Below, in pieces: positions 59,473-64,000 of a stretch of 64,000 nucleotides of DNA. Numbering within the stretch: the first letter of the stretch is position 1; each line of letters begins with the position of its first letter. The position numbers and the translations under genes are program-made. The stretch lies in assembly GCF_010119205.1 (NCBI RefSeq), contig NZ_WRXM01000003.1, positions 248,001 through 312,000 of the forward strand, given 5' to 3'. Source of the DNA: Haloarcula limicola. GTDB taxonomy: Archaea > Halobacteriota > Halobacteria > Halobacteriales > Haloarculaceae. Under the pieces are notes generated by a model. It did no database searches. It worked only from the letters and a program-made list of their open reading frames with translations, and was not told the DNA's origin.

Positions 59473-60093
59473 TTATCCGTTCGAGCGCGCGGAGCGTCGA
59501 CCGGCGGCGACGCCGAATCCGAAAAGCGCGAGCGCTACGAGCGCCGTCAGCGCCGGTCGATCGGCGGCCGCGGCGAACGCCGCTTCGAAGACCGATTCCC
59601 GGCGGCCGTAGTAGACGAGCGCCCCCGTGGCGGCGTAGAACCCGGCCGTGCCGATCGTCGTGAAGACGCCGAAGCGCGCCGGGCTCATCTCGGCGAACCC
59701 CGCCGGGATGGAGATGACGGACCGGAGGACGGGGAGAAACCGACCCCAGAGCACCGACGACTCCCCCCACCTTCGGAACCACGCCTTTCCCCGGTCGATC
59801 CGCTCGTCCGAGACGCTGATCGGCCCGCGCAGCCAGTCGCGCGCGCCGACTCGGGGGCTGTAACAGACGTAGAACGGGAGGAACGCGCCGACCGTCCCGC
59901 CGACGGTGGCCGCAAGCACGAAGACGAGTAGCGACGTCGGGCCGGTCACCAGCAGCGCGGCGGCCGCCGGAACGACGACTTCGCTCGGGAGAAACGGGAA
60001 GAGCATCGACGTCTCTAAGAAGGTGAACAGACACAGCGCCAGCGGGCCGTAGAGCCGGAGGAGATCTAATGCTACGGCAGTCGCGTCGACCAT
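59473..60093 (-). CDS. DedA/SNARE-associated (VTT) family membrane protein
   Basis: The 206-residue protein shows DedA features: FTFLETSMLFPFLPSEVVVP, GGTVGAFLPFYVCYSPRVGA, and FLPVLRSVISIPAGFAEMSP with the conserved Arg, plus FRRWGESSVLWGRFLP. DedA proteins act as lipid flippases and support envelope homeostasis. The start MVDATAVALD at 60093 is preferred to a 41-residue longer low-quality frame. Confidence 0.9.
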   Translation of the reverse strand: MVDATAVALDLLRLYGPLALCLFTFLETSMLFPFLPSEVVVPAAAALLVTGPTSLLVFVLAATVGGTVGAFLPFYVCYSPRVGARDWLRGPISVSDERIDRGKAWFRRWGESSVLWGRFLPVLRSVISIPAGFAEMSPARFGVFTTIGTAGFYAATGALVYYGRRESVFEAAFAAAADRPALTALVALALFGFGVAAGRRSARSNG

Positions 60094-60214
60094 ACGAGCG
60101 GTTGGCGACGGTGCCGTAACACGCTTCTGCCCGCGAGTCGCGAGACCGCCGGGGGAGTACGCAGAAGCGGGGGGAGCCGCGGCGTATTCAAACTCCCGCC
60201 CCGTTAGTGAGAGC

Positions 60215-60631
60215 ATGGACGTGTTCGTCTACGGGACGCTCGTGCAGGCGCAGACGGCCGCTGCGGTGCTCGACGAGTTCGAGTATCTCGGCCCGGCCAC
60301 CGTTACCGGTCTGCACCGCGTCGAAGGTCGGTATCCGACGCTCGCTCCGGGCGGGTCGGTTAGCGGTCGACTGTTACGCACCGCCGAGCGAGACGCGCTC
60401 GACCGGTACGAGGGCGTCGACTCGAACCTGTACGTCCGCTGTACGCTCCCGGTCGAGACGGGCGAGACGGATGAGACGGACGAAGCGGACGGGGCGAGCG
60501 ACACCGTCGAGTGTTATCTGGGAGACCCCGCCCCGCTCGACGCGCCCGTCGAGTGGCCGGGCGACGGCACCTTCGAGGAACGAGTCCGGCGCTACTGCCG
60601 AGACGAGCGCGTCGTCGTCAGGCGAGAGTGA
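60215..60631 (+). CDS. Gamma-glutamylcyclotransferase-like (AIG2/GGCT) protein
   Basis: The 138-residue protein starts with the substrate-binding VFVYGTLVQAQTAAAVL, contains GSVSGRLLRTAERDALDRYE with the likely catalytic Glu in DRYEGVDSNLYVR, and an acidic insert (ETGETDETDEADGASDT) typical of haloarchaea. Family members release 5-oxoproline from gamma-glutamyl amines; haloarchaea use gamma-glutamylcysteine as main thiol, so a thiol-turnover role is plausible. Confidence 0.87.
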   Translation: MDVFVYGTLVQAQTAAAVLDEFEYLGPATVTGLHRVEGRYPTLAPGGSVSGRLLRTAERDALDRYEGVDSNLYVRCTLPVETGETDETDEADGASDTVECYLGDPAPLDAPVEWPGDGTFEERVRRYCRDERVVVRRE

Positions 60632-60938
60632 TCACGACCGGTCTCTCACGGACGGCAAGACGCGCCGGGCGAGAAACCCAGCGCGGTCGGGGTGGGCTGC
60701 CCCGAAACGATGGGCGGACACGCATGAGAATTCAAGGTGTCCGCGATAGAACCTCGTTTTTAAACGTACAAAATTCTTTGGAATAGTATCAGCTATAATA
60801 AGCGCGTGCGCCTGCAGAGGAGAGCCATCGAGAGGAGAGTTCAGCCCGATTCGCGGTCGGTCGCACCGGCCGATGAATTGGAATCGTGACCCGCCGGCTG
60901 GCACAATTGATTTACTCCGCGACACCGACGAGCAGGCA
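60632..60938. other. A/T-rich intergenic region before rdfA
   Basis: About 300 bp without a gene. The segment around 60750-60800 is A/T-rich (TTTTTAAACGTACAAAATTC and GCTATAATAAG), likely promoter sequence for rdfA. Confidence 0.35.
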
Positions 60939-61544
60939 ATGGGCGGCGACGGACGCAGACAGTCGAAAGTCGAACGGCTCGTCGAGGCCTACGACCTCGG
61001 CAGTATCGGGGCCGACCTCGAAGCCGCGTGGCTCGGCGAGGGCCGTGAGCGCCGGAGCCTCCGCGAGTTGGCCGACCGATTCAACCAGGCGCTGTTGATG
61101 GGGGCGCTGAGAGAGAGCGAGATGAGCGTCGTCGACGGCGAGCCGGAGAACTTCTACCGGCTCCTGACCGACGACGACGTGAGCGCGGGCCAGCGAGTCG
61201 AGGCGCGGAACCGGCTCGAGCGCAACGGCATCGACGTCGACGGGTTAGCGGAGGACTTCGTCACATATCAGGCCGTCCGTCACTACCTCACGGAAGTCCG
61301 GGGTGTGACGTACGAACAGCCGAACGAGGGCGAGCGGGTCGAACGCGAGCGCGACAGTATCGACCGGCTCCAGGCCCGGGTCGAGACCGTCGTTCGAGAC
61401 ACGATAGACCGCCTGCGAAACGCGGGAACGCTCTCGATCGGCGACTATCGCGTGTTCGTCGGCGTCGACGTCCTCTGTCGGGACTGCGGCGGCCAGTTCG
61501 GGATCGGCGAGTTGCTCGCCGAGGGCGGCTGTGACTGCGAGTAG
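60939..61544 (+). CDS. rdfA: Rod-determining factor RdfA-like protein
   Basis: The 201-residue protein from ATG 60939 matches RdfA layout: RQSKVERLVEAYDLGSIGAD, LGEGRERRSLRELADRFNQA, VDGEPENFYRLLTDDDVSAG and a C-terminal zinc-ribbon-like VDVLCRDCGGQFGIGELLAE with GGCDCE (four Cys). RdfA is needed for rod shape in Haloferax volcanii. It converges on an SMC-like gene, the same partner pair known from other haloarchaea. An ATG at 60873 would add 22 residues. Confidence 0.87.
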   Translation: MGGDGRRQSKVERLVEAYDLGSIGADLEAAWLGEGRERRSLRELADRFNQALLMGALRESEMSVVDGEPENFYRLLTDDDVSAGQRVEARNRLERNGIDVDGLAEDFVTYQAVRHYLTEVRGVTYEQPNEGERVERERDSIDRLQARVETVVRDTIDRLRNAGTLSIGDYRVFVGVDVLCRDCGGQFGIGELLAEGGCDCE

Positions 61545-61571
61545 CGAACGCGATCTCGATACGGCTCGGTT

Positions 61572-63536
61572 TTAGATGTCCGTGACCCGGGGATACTCCT
61601 CGGAGAGCGCCCGCGCGTCCTCCGGCAGCAGCGCGACCACGAGATACGTCGGGTACGCCGCGAAGTACTCGACGAGCGACGCGATGCGTTCGGCGTCGAT
61701 GGCTTCGAGCGAGTCCAACAGCATGAACGGCACCGTCTCGTGGACGTCGTGGACGAGGTAGCCGGCCAGCGCGAACACCAGCCCCGTCACCTCACGTTCG
61801 CTCTCGCTGAGGTGGGCGACCCTGTCCTCGTACACCGTCCCGCCCTCCGAGCTCCGGACGACGTGTAGCTCGAAGGTCGAGCCCTCGACGACGTCGTCGG
61901 CTTCGACGGTCTCGACGGTGCCGCCCGGCGTGTCCACCCGTTCGAGCCAGATGCGCTCGACGTTGTCGTAATCGAGCAGCGCCAGCAGATCCGCCATCCG
62001 CTCGTTGAACTGCTCGGTCGCCTCGGCCTCCAGCGTGTCGACGCGGGTCCGCAGGTCGATGAGCTCCTCGACGACGTCCTCGCGGCGGGCGAGCAGCGCG
62101 TCGTCGCGTCTGATCTCCGCTTCCATCTCCTCGATCTCCTCGTTCACGTCGTCGTACTCCGATTCGAGGGCGTCCAGTTCGAACTCCAGTTCGTTCGCCT
62201 CGGCGTGGAGTTCCAGTACCTCGTCGAACTCGTCGGAGCGCAGTTCGGCGACCTCGTCTTCGAGCTCGGCGATGCGCGAGGAGAGGTTGTCGCGGCGTTC
62301 GCGGAGGTCCGCCACCGCGGACTGGCGGCGCTCGATCTCCTCGTCCACGTCGTCGATGGTCTCGTCGAGTTCCCGCTGCCGTTCGAGCGTCTCCTGGATG
62401 TCGTCGCGCCTGTCGGTGAGGTCGTCCAGTTCGTCCTCGATAGCGTCCACGTCCGAGAGCGTCTCCTGTCGGTGCTCTCGCATGCTCGAGAGCGTCGACT
62501 CGATGCGCTCGCGTTTCACCTGCGACCCGCAGGTCCAGCAGGTGGTCTTCGACCCCTGGTACAGCTGGTCGGTGATGTCGCCGACGCTCTCGGGCTTCCG
62601 CTTGATGGCGTCGGTGATCTGTGTGTGTTCGCCCGCGAGCAGCTCCTCGTTGAACCCGATGACGTTCTGCAGCCGCGTCGTGTACTGCGAGAGTTCGCGC
62701 TTGCGTTCGCGGCGGCGAGTGATCTCCGATTCGAGGTCGGTCAGCCGATCCTCGGGGGCGTCGGCGAGGCCGGCGCGTTCGGCCGCGAGCCGTCCGCGCT
62801 CCTCCCGCAGGGCCGCGATGCTCTCCTGTTCGGACTGGACGTCCTCCCGGACGCGCCGGCGTTCGGCCCGCGTCGCCTGCAACTCGTCCAGCGTCGCTTC
62901 GAGTTCGTCTCGGCTCTGCCGCGTGACGTCGACGTCTAAGTCCCGTTCCTCGATCCGCTCTTCGACGGACCGGAGGTCGCTTCGGACGTCCTCGATCTCG
63001 GTCTGCAGTTCGCTCCGTCGCCCTTCGAGTTCCGGCAGCTCGCGCTTGAGCGACTCGATGCGGTCGAGGTCGTCGTCGATGGCCTCCTTGCGCTGTTCGG
63101 CGTCGCGTATCTCCCGGCGGAGCGTCGCCACGTCGACCGGGCGCATGATGATGTCCCGGAGGTCGTCGCCGCGTACGACGGCGCGACGGGCCTCGTTGTC
63201 TTCGAGCAGGAACGCGAATAGGTTCGCCAGCGTCGGGTCGGCGAGGATTCCCGATCCCGACCCGACGATACCGTCCTCGGTTCTGGAGAGGGTTCTCGCG
63301 TACGTCTCCTCGCCCAGTTCGAGTTCGACGCGACCGCGGTCGGCGTCGCCCTTCACGCTCGTCCAGTCGCTCCCGTGGGCGGCCATGATCGCCTGCAGGA
63401 ACGACGTTCGGTTGGTCGCGTTGCGACCGGCGAGCACCGTCACGCCCGGAGCCAGCTCGACCGTCGTCGAGTCGATGCCGCCGACGTCCTCGACGGTGAA
63501 CGTGGCCCGGTCGCCGGCGGCCGTGGCCGGATCCAT
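61572..63536 (-). CDS. Archaea-specific SMC-related coiled-coil ATPase (Sph-like)
   Basis: The 654-residue protein has an N-terminal ATP site with an unusual P-loop (VTVLAGRNATNRTSFLQAIM), long coiled coils (about 130-290 and 350-510), a central zinc-hook-like KTTCWTCGSQVKRERIE, a C-terminal signature-like AHLSESEREVTGLVFALAGY and Walker B PFMLLDSLEAIDAE. Rad50/SMC-like proteins of this type act with RdfA in cell-shape control; chromosome-related roles are also possible. The start MDPATAAGDR at 63536 is preferred. Confidence 0.88.
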   Translation of the reverse strand: MDPATAAGDRATFTVEDVGGIDSTTVELAPGVTVLAGRNATNRTSFLQAIMAAHGSDWTSVKGDADRGRVELELGEETYARTLSRTEDGIVGSGSGILADPTLANLFAFLLEDNEARRAVVRGDDLRDIIMRPVDVATLRREIRDAEQRKEAIDDDLDRIESLKRELPELEGRRSELQTEIEDVRSDLRSVEERIEERDLDVDVTRQSRDELEATLDELQATRAERRRVREDVQSEQESIAALREERGRLAAERAGLADAPEDRLTDLESEITRRRERKRELSQYTTRLQNVIGFNEELLAGEHTQITDAIKRKPESVGDITDQLYQGSKTTCWTCGSQVKRERIESTLSSMREHRQETLSDVDAIEDELDDLTDRRDDIQETLERQRELDETIDDVDEEIERRQSAVADLRERRDNLSSRIAELEDEVAELRSDEFDEVLELHAEANELEFELDALESEYDDVNEEIEEMEAEIRRDDALLARREDVVEELIDLRTRVDTLEAEATEQFNERMADLLALLDYDNVERIWLERVDTPGGTVETVEADDVVEGSTFELHVVRSSEGGTVYEDRVAHLSESEREVTGLVFALAGYLVHDVHETVPFMLLDSLEAIDAERIASLVEYFAAYPTYLVVALLPEDARALSEEYPRVTDI

Positions 63537-63780
63537 AGCAGTCCGTCCGTCGGTGACTCGCATAAGTGCTGGGACGCGCATCGGGCCGGCCGGAGAGAAA
63601 TTCGTCGTCTCGTAGAAAACAGAATAACAGCCATATGTCTGTTTGTCTTTTCGGGACCGCGCCTCAGTTCAGTCGAAAACAATCATCGGTGTCCAGAGTT
63701 CCGAGCAAATTCGAAATCATACACACACAAACGTGTACCTTTATCTGAGACAGTCCACGAAGCTGGGAGTGTAGCTCACA

Positions 63781-64000
63781 ATGTCAAGTAACGACACCGC
63801 GGACACGCTCCGCGCGTATCTGACCTCCGTCAAGGAGGATCTGATGACCGGCGTATCGTTCATGATACCCTTCGTCACCATCGGGGGGATCTTCCTCGCT
63901 CTCGCGTACGCGGTGGGAGATACGCAGACAGTATTCGAGAACACCGGCTCCGCCGGCTGGTTCCTGGCCCAGATCGGCACGGCCGGACTGACCATCATGG
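63781..64000 (+). CDS. PTS fructose-type EIIC component (partial, cut by window end)
   Basis: The first 73 residues are visible: LRAYLTSVKEDLMTGVSFMI, PFVTIGGIFLALAYAVGDTQ and TGSAGWFLAQIGTAGLTIM, matching the N-terminus of fructose-family EIIC permeases. Haloarchaea use such a PTS for fructose import and phosphorylation. A TATA-like TACCTTTATC (about 63736-63745) precedes it and GGGAG lies about 11 nt before the ATG. Sister PTS genes would be beyond the window. Confidence 0.85.
   Translation, partial: MSSNDTADTLRAYLTSVKEDLMTGVSFMIPFVTIGGIFLALAYAVGDTQTVFENTGSAGWFLAQIGTAGLTIM

Noticed and set aside
1..64000. CRISPR arrays, rRNA and tRNA genes, intact insertion sequences
   Set aside because: No regularly spaced repeats, no tRNA cloverleaf or rRNA signature and no transposase-like protein were seen by eye; a covariance-model search would be decisive.

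Overview
The window is haloarchaeal (class Halobacteria). Predicted proteins are acidic, GC is high, and several transcripts look leaderless (TATA element about 22-30 nt before ATG). Typical haloarchaeal families are present: halocyanins, Bat-type HTH regulators, a DUF7344-like protein, the cell-shape factor RdfA and an archaea-specific SMC-like protein. I see no rRNA, tRNA or CRISPR array. Stretches around 2.7-4.3 kb and 14.8-15.7 kb are visibly more A/T-rich and gene-poor.

Layout. 0-4.3 kb: an edge-cut SelA-like PLP enzyme, a stand-alone response regulator, a tyrosine integrase with a perfect inverted repeat before it, and a CDF metal exporter. 4.4-13.0 kb: a tightly coupled six-gene hydroxamate siderophore operon in rhbABCDEF order, preceded by two DtxR-type iron boxes. 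13.3-22.9 kb: RNase HI, a DUF4396 membrane protein, a 960-residue multi-sensor Bat-type regulator, a cupredoxin flanked by two truncated genes and an HxlR regulator, and an orphan sugar-binding lipoprotein. 23.1-33.1 kb: metal and stress genes, namely a CopZ-like chaperone followed by a copA relic, a frameshifted ion channel, a CopB ATPase, a CBS-MaoC fusion, a UspA with a probable frameshift, a Na/Pi-type transporter and arsR-arsC with a truncated arsC start between them.

33.2-48.4 kb is a denitrification island. A halocyanin-nosZ-nosB-like-nosD-nosF-nosY operon is followed by an accessory cluster of three DUF2249 proteins, two cupins, another halocyanin, a heme-copper-oxidase-like membrane protein, a CGCGG-type candidate RiPP precursor, a SRPBCC protein and two HTH regulators, one resembling NarO/DmsR. 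Palindromes of the form CGAAC-NN-GTTCG precede nearly every transcription unit here. In six cases the centre lies exactly 44.5 nt from the start codon, so I read this as one regulon driven by a locally encoded activator.

48.6-64 kb: a GDPD phosphodiesterase, an AtoE fatty-acid transporter, DUF2243, a sulfite-oxidase-like molybdoenzyme, otsA-otsB facing two sulfatases, a DedA protein, a gamma-glutamylcyclotransferase-like protein, rdfA converging on an SMC-like gene, and the start of a PTS EIIC gene at the right edge. Protein names come from motif recognition by eye; no database search was run.
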